Below are positions 35,656-43,563 of a stretch of DNA of 64,000 nucleotides, one piece after another. The position numbers and the translations under genes are program-made. The notes beneath the pieces were generated by a model. That model did no database searches and was not told the DNA's origin. It was given only the letters and a program-made list of their open reading frames with translations. The first letter of the stretch is position 1, and each line of letters opens with the position of its first letter. The stretch is from positions 62,001-126,000 of the forward strand of contig CAZWGO010000001.1 of assembly GCA_964633355.1 (NCBI GenBank), read 5' to 3'. Source of the DNA: Micavibrio_B sp964633355. Its GTDB lineage: Bacteria; Pseudomonadota; Alphaproteobacteria; Micavibrionales; Micavibrionaceae.

Positions 35656-37130
35656 GTAAAGATCTAATCGGTAATTCCCGGGCGCTCCATTACGAAGAAC
35701 TGCTTTTGTGGGAATTGCCGCAAGGCGACACCGGCGGCGTTGATTTCCCAAAGGCACAGATAAAATCACGGACTGGATTACCAGCTCGCGAAACTATCGG
35801 CTTACCTGATTTAAAGGAACCACAAGTGGTGCGCCATTTCGTGCGTTTATCGACCAAGAATTATTCCATCGATCATGGTTTCTTCCCGCTCGGGAGCTGC
35901 ACGATGAAACATAATCCGCGCCTGAATGAGAAGATGGCGCGGCTTGCCGGTTTTGCGACGATCCATCCATTGCAGCCAGAGGAAACAATTCAAGGTGCAC
36001 TCGGCGTTATGTTCGAACTGCAAAACTGGCTTGGCGAATTAACGGGTTTACCCGCTGTTTGCCTGACACCGGCGGCGGGCGCGCATGGTGAATTGGCCGG
36101 TTTGATGACAATCAAGCGCGCGCATGAAGTCAAAGGCAACCATCACAAAAAGGTAATTTTGGTTCCTGACTCTGCACATGGCACCAATCCGGCGACCGCC
36201 GCCATGTGCGGGTATTCGATCCGCGTGATCCCGACCAAGGAAACCGGACGGGTTACGATCGAAGCGTTCAAAGAAGCGCTTGGTGACGGATATGATGTCG
36301 CAGGCATGATGGTGACAAATCCGAATACCTGCGGTCTTTTCGAAAGCGATATTTTAGAGATTTCAAAACTCCTGCATGTAATAGGCGGCTATTTCTACTG
36401 TGATGGCGCGAATTTCAATGCGCTGGTCGGTAAAATTCGTCCCGCCGATTTCGGTGTCGATGTCATGCATATCAATCTGCATAAAACATTTTCAACCCCG
36501 CATGGCGGCGGCGGTCCGGGGTCCGGTCCGATTTGCGTGACGGAAGAATTATCGCCTTATCTGCCGGTGCCGACAGTTTGGAAAGACGGTGATATTCTAA
36601 AGCTCGAAACCATCGAAGATCGCCTAACCAGCTTTGGCAAACTCAAAGGTTTTCATGGTCAGTTCGGCATGTTCGTACGGGCGCTGTCTTATATGATGTC
36701 GCATGGCGCGGATGGTTTGCGCCAAGTGTCAGAAGATGCGGTGTTGAGCGCGAACTACATCCTGTCGCAATTGAAGAATGATTATCATGTTCCGTATGCG
36801 GGGCCATGTATGCATGAATGTTTGCTGACCGATAAACTGCAAAAAGAGCATGGCATCACCACGCTCGATATCGCCAAGACCTTGGTTGAATACGGTATTC
36901 ACCCGATGACGGTTTATTTCCCGCTTGTTCTGCCGGGTACGATGTTGATCGAACCGACCGAAACCGAAGACAAGGATTCCATCGACCGTTTTATCCAGGT
37001 GATGAAACTTGTCGCGGAAAAAGCGAAAGCCAAGGATCACTCCCTGCATGAAAATCCGGTTTCCAGCCCGCGCAGAAGGCTTGATGAAGTCACGGCGGCG
37101 CGCCAGCCGCGCCTGCGCTGGAAATCGTAA
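35652..37130 (+). CDS. gcvPB: Glycine decarboxylase, subunit 2 (PLP-bearing)
   Basis: The catalytic half of glycine decarboxylase, 492 residues. PLP should bind Lys278 in INLHKTFSTPHGGGG. Other landmarks are GSCTMKHNPR and VPDSAHGTNPATA. With GcvPA it decarboxylates glycine and loads the H protein. The two-gene form is common in alphaproteobacteria and Gram-positives, unlike the fused E. coli protein. It ends the operon. Confidence 0.97.
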   Translation: MSKDLIGNSRALHYEELLLWELPQGDTGGVDFPKAQIKSRTGLPARETIGLPDLKEPQVVRHFVRLSTKNYSIDHGFFPLGSCTMKHNPRLNEKMARLAGFATIHPLQPEETIQGALGVMFELQNWLGELTGLPAVCLTPAAGAHGELAGLMTIKRAHEVKGNHHKKVILVPDSAHGTNPATAAMCGYSIRVIPTKETGRVTIEAFKEALGDGYDVAGMMVTNPNTCGLFESDILEISKLLHVIGGYFYCDGANFNALVGKIRPADFGVDVMHINLHKTFSTPHGGGGPGSGPICVTEELSPYLPVPTVWKDGDILKLETIEDRLTSFGKLKGFHGQFGMFVRALSYMMSHGADGLRQVSEDAVLSANYILSQLKNDYHVPYAGPCMHECLLTDKLQKEHGITTLDIAKTLVEYGIHPMTVYFPLVLPGTMLIEPTETEDKDSIDRFIQVMKLVAEKAKAKDHSLHENPVSSPRRRLDEVTAARQPRLRWKS

Positions 37131-37203
37131 TCTCCTGATCCGGTTTCGATAGGTTGCTGTCTTGGTTTGTGCTATATTTGGCCTGTAACCAAGGGAGGTT
37201 CAC

Positions 37204-37440
37204 ATGAGCAAATTCACCGCTTTAAGATCAGTTTTTGGCTGGGACAAAAATGCCGTAGATCTTGCGGATAATCTCAGCGGTAATTCAAGCCGCGAAAATA
37301 TACAAAAGATTCTCGGTGGTTTAAAAATGCGCCAGCTTTTTTACCGTGGTCCGCGCTTTTTAATGCGCAGCTTTGGCCCGGTCGCAAAGGTATTCAAGCC
37401 GGTTTCATCAAAATCAGCCCCTTCGCCATATATAGATTAG
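37204..37440 (+). CDS. Small basic protein of unknown function
   Basis: A 78-residue basic protein (MSKFTALRSVFGWDKNAV...) preceded by a strong AGGGAGG ribosome site. There is no signal peptide or known domain. The C-terminal half has alternating aromatic and basic residues (FYRGPRFLMRSFGPVAKV), which might contact membrane or nucleic acid. It stands alone after the glycine-cleavage operon. Confidence 0.6.
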   Translation: MSKFTALRSVFGWDKNAVDLADNLSGNSSRENIQKILGGLKMRQLFYRGPRFLMRSFGPVAKVFKPVSSKSAPSPYID

Positions 37441-37506
37441 TTATAAATTACAGTAACTTAATCGGTTTAGCTTGATTTAATCCGGGTAAAAGCCTATTTT
37501 GAAGAC

Positions 37507-37839
37507 ATGAAGCCAAAATCTTTGCGCGACCATTTTCCTATGCCACAGGCCGACATTGTCGACAATCTTCCGCATGGCTATGGTCCAGTAGGGATGCAGC
37601 GTGCGACGGCTTTGATAAGAAGTGCAGGTATGCAATCTAATCAATATTATAAACCGAACGCTCCTTCTACTGCCAAAGCCAAGCAACCTCTTTTAGGTGC
37701 CGCATCTGGTCTGGCTGCTACTATCGCTTCACTTTCAGGTTATTCCGCCCCTCGCGCCAGAAACGTTGTGCCGATGAGAGCTTTTAAACCTGCTGCGTCT
37801 TTCGCCCCAAGTCTTTTTGGCACGAAAATAGCCGCTTAA
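37507..37839 (+). CDS. Small unknown protein
   Basis: A 110-residue protein I do not recognise. The N-terminal half is polar (DHFPMPQADIVDNLPHGYG), and the C-terminal half is Ala/Ser/Pro-rich with one weakly hydrophobic stretch (LLGAASGLAATIASLSG). The ribosome site is weak. It ends six bases before the glycosylase gene, which suggests a shared transcript. Confidence 0.48.
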   Translation: MKPKSLRDHFPMPQADIVDNLPHGYGPVGMQRATALIRSAGMQSNQYYKPNAPSTAKAKQPLLGAASGLAATIASLSGYSAPRARNVVPMRAFKPAASFAPSLFGTKIAA

Positions 37840-37845
37840 TTTTAA

Positions 37846-38484
37846 GTGCCTGTAATTAAATACCTTCACCAGCATCCTGATTTTTCATCCGGTCTTCAAA
37901 AGCTTCTTAAGCAAGACAAGATTTTCCGTGGGTTGAATGTCAAACCTGAAGAGATGCTTTGGCCCAAACGCAGTCTAAACTTTCAATCTTTTATTTCCGC
38001 AATCGTCAGCCAGCAGATCAGCGTAAAGGCGGCGGCCTCCATTTATAAAAAGCTTGTCGACCGTCTGCACGGCGAATTGACGCCGGATAGTTTCCTGAGT
38101 TTAAGCGATGAAGATTTGCGTGCCTGCGGTTTGTCGTTCGGCAAGATCAAATACGGGCGCGGCGTGGCGCAGGCGATTTTAACAAAAGAATTTTCGCCCG
38201 CGCGGTTGCATCGCATGAGCGATGATGAAGTTATCGCTGATATCACCAAATTATCAGGCTTTGGCGTGTGGTCAGCGCAGATGGTATTGATATTTTCTCT
38301 CGCGCGGCCCGATGTCTGGCCGATTGGTGATCTTGGTATCCAGCTTGGAGCAGGGCGTTATTTGCGGCTCAAAGAAAAACCCGATCTGGCAACGGTGCGG
38401 GACCTTGGCGAGCGCTGGAAAGGCAATCGTTCGGCGGCGTCTTTATTGCTCTGGCATATCGCGAATAATAAACTCGAGATTTAA
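37846..38484 (+). CDS. DNA-3-methyladenine glycosylase II family (AlkA-like)
   Basis: Base-excision repair glycosylase removing alkylated purines. The 212 residues contain the helix-hairpin-helix LSGFGVWSAQMVLIF and the catalytic Asp162 in PDVWPIGDLG, the HhH-GPD pattern. SAIVSQQISVKAA is the usual N-terminal core. It lacks the E. coli AlkA N-terminal beta domain, like the compact AlkA/MagIII-type enzymes. Translation begins at GTG 37846, six bases after the previous stop. The 3' end overlaps the convergent nadK by four bases. Confidence 0.9.
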   Translation: MPVIKYLHQHPDFSSGLQKLLKQDKIFRGLNVKPEEMLWPKRSLNFQSFISAIVSQQISVKAAASIYKKLVDRLHGELTPDSFLSLSDEDLRACGLSFGKIKYGRGVAQAILTKEFSPARLHRMSDDEVIADITKLSGFGVWSAQMVLIFSLARPDVWPIGDLGIQLGAGRYLRLKEKPDLATVRDLGERWKGNRSAASLLLWHIANNKLEI

Positions 38485-39239
38485 GGCAAAAACTGTTCTT
38501 TCAGCATCCGCTCTTCCAGAGAATGATCGGGATCGAAAAGAATGGTTTTGGAGACGCCGCTGCTCTGACGTATTTCGACAGAGACGACATTCCGGACTTC
38601 GAAATCGTCGGCGGTGGCGGAGACGGGGCGTTTTTCATTTTCTAAAATCTCGAAGCGAATAGTGACATGGCTTGGCAAAAGTGCGCCGCGCCAGCGTCTC
38701 GGGCGAAAGGCGCTGATCGGCGTCAAGGCCAGTACATCGGAGCTTAAAGGAATGATCGGGCCATGCGCGGACAGATTATAGGCGGTGCTTCCGGCAGGTG
38801 TGGCGACCAAAACGCCATCGCAAATCAATTCCGGCAGGCGTTCGATACCATCTATCTCGATACGAATTTTCGCGGCTTGACGGACCTCGCGCAAAAGAGA
38901 AACTTCATTGAAGGCCAAAGCGTCATAGGTTTTTCCTTTGTCGTCGGTAGCTTTCATGGAGAGTGGGTAAATCTCTTGTCGATGCGCGGATTTGATTTTA
39001 TCGATCAAACCTTCGGTAATATACGGGTTCATTAAAAACCCGACCGAGCCGCGGTTCATGCCATAGACGGGAAGCTTATAACCAATCGCCTGATGGAGCG
39101 CTTCCAGCATTGTGCCGTCACCACCCAAGGCGACGACGATTTCGGCCTCGGCAATTTCACTTTGTCCGTATAAAACCGTCAGGCTTTTATAGGCTTCCTG
39201 CGCTTCTATCGATGTCGAATGGATAAAATGAATTTTCAT
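38481..39239 (-). CDS. nadK: NAD kinase
   Basis: Phosphorylates NAD to NADP. The 252 residues contain the catalytic GGDGTM motif with Asp41, GMNRGSVGFLMN and the TPAGSTAYNLSAHGP segment. It is 6 bases after pyrE on the minus strand. Its product feeds the transhydrogenase encoded elsewhere in the window. Confidence 0.96.
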   Translation of the reverse strand: MKIHFIHSTSIEAQEAYKSLTVLYGQSEIAEAEIVVALGGDGTMLEALHQAIGYKLPVYGMNRGSVGFLMNPYITEGLIDKIKSAHRQEIYPLSMKATDDKGKTYDALAFNEVSLLREVRQAAKIRIEIDGIERLPELICDGVLVATPAGSTAYNLSAHGPIIPLSSDVLALTPISAFRPRRWRGALLPSHVTIRFEILENEKRPVSATADDFEVRNVVSVEIRQSSGVSKTILFDPDHSLEERMLKEQFLP

Positions 39240-39245
39240 TTCGCG

Positions 39246-39932
39246 CTATTTACTTTGGGCAACATTGCTCGGCGCGCGGCCTGCATTGTCTTCCTGCCAT
39301 TGTGCTGGATTTTTCAGGAATGCTTCGACGGAGGCAAGCGTTTCCTCATCGAAATAATTTTCCTGTTTCGCCACATCCAGAACATTCCACCAATTGCACA
39401 GGGAATGGAGCGTCAATCCCATGTCTTTCATGTTTGCTTCAGATTGCGGAAAGATGCCGTAATGAAACACAACGAAAGCATGTTCGACCTTGTTTCCTGT
39501 CGCCCGTAGCGCATCGACGAAAACTTTTTTGCTGCCGCCATCGGTTTGCAAGTCTTCGATCAAAATGACATTCTTTCCTTCTTCATCGAGACAGCCTTCG
39601 ATCTGCGCCATGCGTCCAAAACCTTTCGGCTTTTTGCGCACATAGAGCATCGGTTTTTCCAGACGTTCGGCGATAAAGGCGGCATAGGGAATACCGGCGG
39701 TCTCTCCGCCAGCCAGATAATCGATATTACCCAAACCGATATTTTTCTTCAGCATATTCGCGGCAAAATTCATCAGCGTCGTGCGCTCTTTCGGGAAGGC
39801 GATCAGGCGGCGGATATCGACATAGACAGGCCCGATCTTGCCGGATGTATAGACGAAAGGCTCTTTCGAATTAAACAAAACGGATTTTGTCGAGAGCAGG
39901 ATTTTTGCGGCTTCGCGGGCGGTGTCGATCAT
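39246..39932 (-). CDS. pyrE: Orotate phosphoribosyltransferase
   Basis: Forms OMP from orotate and PRPP in pyrimidine synthesis. The 228 residues include the PRPP loop VILIEDLQTDGGSK and the GGETAGIPYAAF segment. It is the first gene of a pyrE-nadK pair. It marks the last clear housekeeping gene before the virus-derived region. Confidence 0.95.
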   Translation of the reverse strand: MIDTAREAAKILLSTKSVLFNSKEPFVYTSGKIGPVYVDIRRLIAFPKERTTLMNFAANMLKKNIGLGNIDYLAGGETAGIPYAAFIAERLEKPMLYVRKKPKGFGRMAQIEGCLDEEGKNVILIEDLQTDGGSKKVFVDALRATGNKVEHAFVVFHYGIFPQSEANMKDMGLTLHSLCNWWNVLDVAKQENYFDEETLASVEAFLKNPAQWQEDNAGRAPSNVAQSK

Positions 39933-39966
39933 GGCGGTGGTTCCTTTAGAGCAAGATAAAACAACA

Positions 39967-40359
39967 CTAAAAGCCCGTTCGCAAGAAAAGAATCTTCATC
40001 TTCCCCCTCTCCCTTGCTTGCGAGGGAGAGGGATCAAGGGAGAGGGAGGCGTCCGTCAGGGCGCAAAAACTGCGATATTGTATCTGCTGTGCCTCTCCCT
40101 GTCGCAGTCCTTGGCGCCGTGATTTGAGGGAAAGAGCGTGGAAATAGCGCACTGCCTGAAGGAATTTTCGCTGCGCTTTCATATAGTCGCGCAAATTTTT
40201 AAGGGCGGCGCTGCGCATGCCGTGCCGGTATGAATTCATCGACACGATTTTCTTTCCCGCCGCCGTGCGCGGTCCTGTCGAACGACGCCATGGCATCTTT
40301 GCCCGTGCTCGCTGAGCCTGCGCCGCGCGGCGTTCCGCCGTCCATATATAAGCTCCCAT
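39967..40359 (-). CDS. Phage-associated unknown protein with STGPRTAAGK motif
   Basis: A 130-residue basic protein. The core AKMPWRRSTGPRTAAGKKIV followed by MNSYRHGMRSAA recalls a motif found in alphaproteobacterial prophage-associated proteins. No enzymatic role is known to me. I chose ATG 40359, which has AGGAG 11 bases upstream, over a TTG at 40437 that would overlap the previous gene. The C terminus, DASLSLDPSPSQARERGK, is the translation of a dispersed hairpin repeat, so the original end was probably replaced. It follows the 40398-40847 gene on one transcript. Confidence 0.62.
   Translation of the reverse strand: MGAYIWTAERRAAQAQRARAKMPWRRSTGPRTAAGKKIVSMNSYRHGMRSAALKNLRDYMKAQRKFLQAVRYFHALSLKSRRQGLRQGEAQQIQYRSFCALTDASLSLDPSPSQARERGKMKILFLRTGF
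40005..40032. repeat. Hairpin repeat (family C)
   Basis: A perfect inverted repeat, CCCTCTCCCT/AGGGAGAGGG, with an 8-base loop. A further partial AGGGAGAGGG follows at about 40038. The hairpin lies within the 3' coding end of the phage-associated gene. Confidence 0.85.
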
Positions 40360-40397
40360 TTTCTTTCGTTCTCCTATATCTCTCAGTTTGCTCGTCG

Positions 40398-40847
40398 CTA
40401 TCTGCGCCAGTCTGCTTCGCGGTTTCGTATCGTCCAATCCTTAAATTTATGATCGGTGCGGCGGGAATCGAGTTCGTAACGCTGTGATTTCAAATGCATT
40501 TCGCGGATCGAATTGGCGGTTCGCGAAGATTGAGCCTGAAGCCGCATGGCGAATTGAAGCGCGTCCGTTCGCGGCACGCCTTTATCGTCCGATTGCTCGC
40601 CGGAGACCCGCATCATGCGATGAAAGACGCTATCGAGTATGATCGCCTGCTGCGCCAGAATTTCATCGATATAGCGGGTGTTACCGTCTGTGATGGAATC
40701 GAGCATTTCCGACGGGCGTTGGAGCAAAGCCGAGATTTCGTCTTCGGTTCGGTTGTTTGTGGGGAGGAAGGCTTGGAGAGACTCGACCATACGGCGGTGT
40801 TTCTCCTTTTCGGCGAGCCAATACGCCGTTTCAGGATCTAAAGTCAT
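40398..40847 (-). CDS. Phage-associated unknown protein with leaderless start
   Basis: A 149-residue protein, hydrophilic and helical, starting MTLDPETAYWLAEKEK. The DEILAQQAIILDSVFHRMM and DALQFAMRLQAQSSRTANS segments resemble alphaproteobacterial proteins that pair with the STGPRTAAGK protein found just downstream; I recall the pairing but no function. A very good promoter places the transcription start at or next to the ATG, so the mRNA is probably leaderless. Two operator-like inverted repeats overlap the promoter. Confidence 0.68.
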   Translation of the reverse strand: MTLDPETAYWLAEKEKHRRMVESLQAFLPTNNRTEDEISALLQRPSEMLDSITDGNTRYIDEILAQQAIILDSVFHRMMRVSGEQSDDKGVPRTDALQFAMRLQAQSSRTANSIREMHLKSQRYELDSRRTDHKFKDWTIRNREADWRR

Positions 40848-40852
40848 GTGCC

Positions 40853-40881
40853 ATGATAGGATTAATTTCCTTAAATGTCAA
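40853..40881 (-). promoter_or_regulatory. Strong promoter for a leaderless transcript
   Basis: On the minus strand TTGACA (40881-40876), a 17-base spacer and TATCAT (40858-40853). The ATG of the downstream gene begins only five bases after the -10 box, so initiation would fall at the start codon. Confidence 0.8.
40858..40871. promoter_or_regulatory. Operator-like site 1
   Basis: AGGATTAATTTCCT, an AGGA-N6-TCCT inverted repeat overlapping the -10 side of the leaderless promoter. It is paired with a second similar site 23 bases away. Confidence 0.5.
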
Positions 40882-40894
40882 GGAATTTTGTCCT
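40881..40894. promoter_or_regulatory. Operator-like site 2
   Basis: AGGAATTTTGTCCT, the same AGGA-N6-TCCT arrangement, adjoining the -35 box. The 23-base spacing from site 1 is close to two helical turns, as expected for cooperative repressor binding. Confidence 0.5.
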
Positions 40895-41104
40895 AATGTT
40901 GTACTGGCACACTTGCCTTCATAGTGGCATTATTGGCAAGTCCGCACCCCTTAAGGGCAAATCAACTCACATAATCGTCCCATTTCCTCAGCTATCATTT
41001 TAACTTTTAAATTGGGAGTCGTTAAATGAGAATTCATGGCGTATGTCATGCAAGATCGGAAGATATTGGAATCGAGCATTGAGAAAGATAATTAAAAATA
41101 AACC
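40895..41104. other. Intergenic remnant
   Basis: About 210 bases with no convincing gene. An ATG at 41026 with GGGAG upstream opens a frame of only about 18 codons (MRIHGVCHARSED...), which may be the stub of a deleted gene. An imperfect inverted repeat, CTTGCC/GGCAAG, lies near 40915-40945. Confidence 0.35.
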
Positions 41105-41893
41105 TTAGAATGATGCTGGGGGATTATCTTCCATATATTTTACCAAATTGCCTATATTTTCGTCAGACATAAGAGCATTTAGCTCATCTAAAAAATAGGA
41201 AGTGTTTAGATACATATACAAGGTATGTATAGGTTTTTTAATGACCCACGGAAATGGATTGTTTTTTCTCAAGTTTACACCTTCGAGATGATACTTACGC
41301 ACCCAGCCCGCGTAAAGATCGGCTGCTTGCAGCGGCAAAATTTCGTGATCTTTTTTAAAGCTAGGAACGCTTCCCATTTTTTTTAAAAAATCGGATGGTG
41401 CGGTGTATTGTAAAAAATGATAGCCACCAAGAACCGCCGTTGATTCAGTTTTTTCATCAAAAATCATATCTATTGGCGTGAACAAGTTTAGAGTTTCTTG
41501 ATTTTCTACAAGAGTTTTAACTATATTTTTAAAAGCGAAATGATATGGATTTCGCATATTCTTTTTTATTCTAACCGGATCGAAAAATATATCAGGCAGA
41601 TCAAAATCATTTACGGTTTTCACTAATTCACGCATATCAACAATACAGTAGACTCCTGCATCTACATATTGCTCAATAATGCGAAAATATCGCTCACTTT
41701 TTTTAATACTTTTTTGAGTTTTTAATTTTCCAGCTTTATAGAATTCTAAGCCGTCCTCGTCTAAAGCTTGCTGCCATCTTTCGGAAAATTCTGCCCATTT
41801 TTCAGCCGTGGATACGAATCCGGCCACCACAAAAGTCGTTGGTGGCGTATTGTGGCTATCAGAACTTTCATCGAAGAATGCCTGCAAAACCAT
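41105..41893 (-). CDS. DUF3800 domain protein
   Basis: A 262-residue protein whose start, MVLQAFFDESSDS, is the characteristic opening of the DUF3800 family, with an acidic DES motif and a C-terminal LQAADLYAGWVRKY segment. The family is thought to have an RNase H-like fold and is frequent in prophages and defence islands, but its activity is not established. I chose ATG 41893 (preceded by purine-rich sequence) over ATG 41932, which would add 13 non-conserved residues. It is markedly more AT-rich than its neighbours, a sign of separate acquisition. Confidence 0.8.
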   Translation of the reverse strand: MVLQAFFDESSDSHNTPPTTFVVAGFVSTAEKWAEFSERWQQALDEDGLEFYKAGKLKTQKSIKKSERYFRIIEQYVDAGVYCIVDMRELVKTVNDFDLPDIFFDPVRIKKNMRNPYHFAFKNIVKTLVENQETLNLFTPIDMIFDEKTESTAVLGGYHFLQYTAPSDFLKKMGSVPSFKKDHEILPLQAADLYAGWVRKYHLEGVNLRKNNPFPWVIKKPIHTLYMYLNTSYFLDELNALMSDENIGNLVKYMEDNPPASF

Positions 41894-42114
41894 TAATCGT
41901 TCTTTTCTTTCCCTTTTCCCTAGGGAGGCCACTAACTAGCGACTTTATCCTATCGGCGCATGGGGACTTTCCACCATAGCTATAGTTGATCTTTACCATC
42001 CTGCGTTTGGGTACGCAAAGTTTAAAAATAGGAATTGCCCTATGCAGTTTTAAGTGCAGAGGCGCAGAGTTAGAAAGAGTTCGCGGAGTTTTATAAATTA
42101 TTTCTATTTAATGC

Positions 42115-42134
42115 ATCCCTGCGAAGGCAGGGAT
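42115..42134. repeat. Palindromic repeat (family A)
   Basis: ATCCCTGCGAAGGCAGGGAT, identical to the copy at the end of recN. Confidence 0.9.
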
Positions 42135-42151
42135 CTGCTTGATTTAACTAG

Positions 42152-42171
42152 ATGCCTGCTTTCGCAGGCAT
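42152..42171. repeat. Palindromic repeat (family A variant)
   Basis: ATGCCTGCTTTCGCAGGCAT, a variant with compensating changes in both arms, so base pairing has been kept. GCGAG follows, as after the copy before ligA. Confidence 0.85.
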
Positions 42172-42205
42172 GCGAGAGTGAGAGGCGGAGTACTGACAGA
42201 AATTT

Positions 42206-42273
42206 AGCCGCAGAGACGCAGAGTTAGAAGAGAAGAATTTAAAAAACTCCGCGTCCTCTGCGCCTCTGCGGTT
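42206..42273. repeat. Inverted repeat (family E)
   Basis: Arms reading GCCGCAGAGACGCAGAG on the left and CTCTGCGCCTCTGCGG on the right enclose an AT-rich centre. A partial related copy stands at 42052-42093. It can form a long hairpin. Confidence 0.75.
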
Positions 42274-42280
42274 AAAAGAA

Positions 42281-42328
42281 ATCCCTGCTTCCCGCAGCGC
42301 CAGCGCTTGCGCGGCGTGTCGCAGGGAT
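42281..42328. repeat. Expanded palindromic repeat (family A)
   Basis: The outer arms ATCCCTGC and GCAGGGAT are separated by an extra nested GC-rich palindrome (centred on CCAGCGCTTG), giving a longer hairpin. GAC follows the right arm, as in other copies. Confidence 0.75.
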
Positions 42329-42351
42329 GACAAAGGATTGTTTAGAGTCGT

Positions 42352-42993
42352 TTATTGACTGACCCAAACCACGCGGGCGACCCAGGCGATATCTGTCAGG
42401 GGATAGGTCAAATCTTTGAATTCATTATTGAAGGATTTCAGTTCGATTTTGCTGGCGGTTTGGCGGATCAGTTCTTTGACCATGACTTCACCTTTCAATG
42501 TACGAACAACGACACGGTCGCCGCGGCGGACGGCTGCGCCCGGGGCAACAATCAAACGGTCGCCGCCGCGATAGAGAGGCTCCATCGAAGAGCCGGTGAT
42601 TTCCAGTGAATACACGCGGCCTTGGAAAGGATCGAGGCCGGGAAATTGAATATGGTCCCAGCCATCGCCGACCGGATAACCGGCATCGTCGAAATAGCCT
42701 TTGGTGCCGGCCTGCGCATAGCCGATAACAGGTATGGTCGGCGTATTTTTGGCGGCGACATCGTCTTCGCCCATCAAGGCCATGAATTCAGAAATCGTCG
42801 CGCCCGTGGCAGAGAGAACGCGTGAAATACTTTCCGTAGACGGCCAGCGCGGTTTGCCGTCGGGGCCGAATCTTTTACTGCGGTTGAACGCTGTCGGATC
42901 GAGGCCTGCCTTCTTTGAAAGGCCGGATGTCGAATATCCGAAGCTGGTTGCGAGACGGTCTATGGCAGACCAGATGCCTTCATGTGTGATCAT
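42352..42993 (-). CDS. S24/LexA-type repressor with HTH domain
   Basis: A 213-residue regulator. An N-terminal helix-turn-helix (about residues 15-65) is followed by a LexA-like self-cleaving domain: cleavage site Ala95-Gly96 in YAQAGTKG, nucleophile Ser136 in GSSMEP and general base Lys173 in MVKEL. DNA damage with RecA should trigger autocleavage and derepression. Close relatives are widespread in alphaproteobacteria, also outside prophages, so it might be a host regulator. Its position, divergent from the structural cassette with inverted repeats between, argues that it controls the cassette here. Confidence 0.88.
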   Translation of the reverse strand: MITHEGIWSAIDRLATSFGYSTSGLSKKAGLDPTAFNRSKRFGPDGKPRWPSTESISRVLSATGATISEFMALMGEDDVAAKNTPTIPVIGYAQAGTKGYFDDAGYPVGDGWDHIQFPGLDPFQGRVYSLEITGSSMEPLYRGGDRLIVAPGAAVRRGDRVVVRTLKGEVMVKELIRQTASKIELKSFNNEFKDLTYPLTDIAWVARVVWVSQ

Positions 42994-43018
42994 AAAATAA
43001 GTATGACATAAGTTTACA

Positions 43019-43083
43019 TTCCTACAAATAGGAAAATATTCATTTTTTTCTTGACATCAGATTTTAAACCTATCATACATAGG
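43019..43083. promoter_or_regulatory. Divergent operator/promoter region of the cassette
   Basis: Two related inverted repeats, TTCCTA-CAAA-TAGGAA (43019-43034) and CCTA-N7-TAGG (43069-43083), flank a perfect TTGACA (43051-43056) on the plus strand. Possible -10 boxes are TATCAT (spacer 14) or CATACA (spacer 17). The second repeat overlaps the -10 area. This is where the S24 repressor would be expected to bind. Confidence 0.6.
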
Positions 43084-43140
43084 AACATAAAGGGAACAAT
43101 TGTGTCCGCAGTAAAGAAAAAAATCACAAAAGGAGAGATC

Positions 43141-43563
43141 ATGCCGCCAAGAACGAATTACGCCCCAAGACCTCAGGCGGATGTGGAAACGATTCCTTTT
43201 CAATCGGCTGAAGAAGCGTGGTTCTGGTTTATCCAGAACCAGATGGCCAAGGAAGACGGTGCCAGAATCGCGGCAGGGCTTTCGCTGGTGAAACGTCCTT
43301 GCGAGCCGGTCGATATCTATAAAGTCATGGAACGATTATACCGGGGCCGCCGTTTGGTAATGGATCATCTCTATGTCTTACGATTCTACGGACGCCGCAT
43401 GTTACCACCCGATCAACGTTACCAGAAAGAAATCCGCGCCCATGGATTATGGGTCGAGGCGTTGTCGCGCATGGAAGAAGTTATGATCGCCAAAGGTATC
43501 GTACAACAAAAATCCTTTTCATGGATTCCGGCTGGGATGGAAATGGATTTATGCCATGCGTGA
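43141..43563 (+). CDS. Cassette-leading protein of unknown function
   Basis: A 140-residue basic protein, first gene of the plus-strand cassette. I chose ATG 43141 (MPPRTNYAPRPQ), which has AGGAG five bases upstream, over ATG 43051, which lies inside the promoter region. Segments ARIAAGLSLVKRPCEPVDIY and VMERLYRGRRLVMDHLYVL, with an RRxLPPD stretch, suggest a helical, nucleic-acid-binding protein. I know no defined function. It overlaps the next gene by eight bases. Confidence 0.68.
   Translation: MPPRTNYAPRPQADVETIPFQSAEEAWFWFIQNQMAKEDGARIAAGLSLVKRPCEPVDIYKVMERLYRGRRLVMDHLYVLRFYGRRMLPPDQRYQKEIRAHGLWVEALSRMEEVMIAKGIVQQKSFSWIPAGMEMDLCHA

Larger units (their letters stand above)
41933..42351. 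other. Repeat-filled intergenic region
   Basis: About 420 bases with no gene. It contains three family A palindromes and a family E inverted repeat with a partial second copy (42052-42093), listed separately. It looks like a landing zone for small repeats between the DUF3800 gene and the repressor. Confidence 0.75.

Noticed and set aside
40360..40437. TTG start for the STGPRTAAGK protein.
   Set aside because: It would overlap the upstream gene, lacks a ribosome site and adds non-conserved residues; ATG 40359 is better supported.
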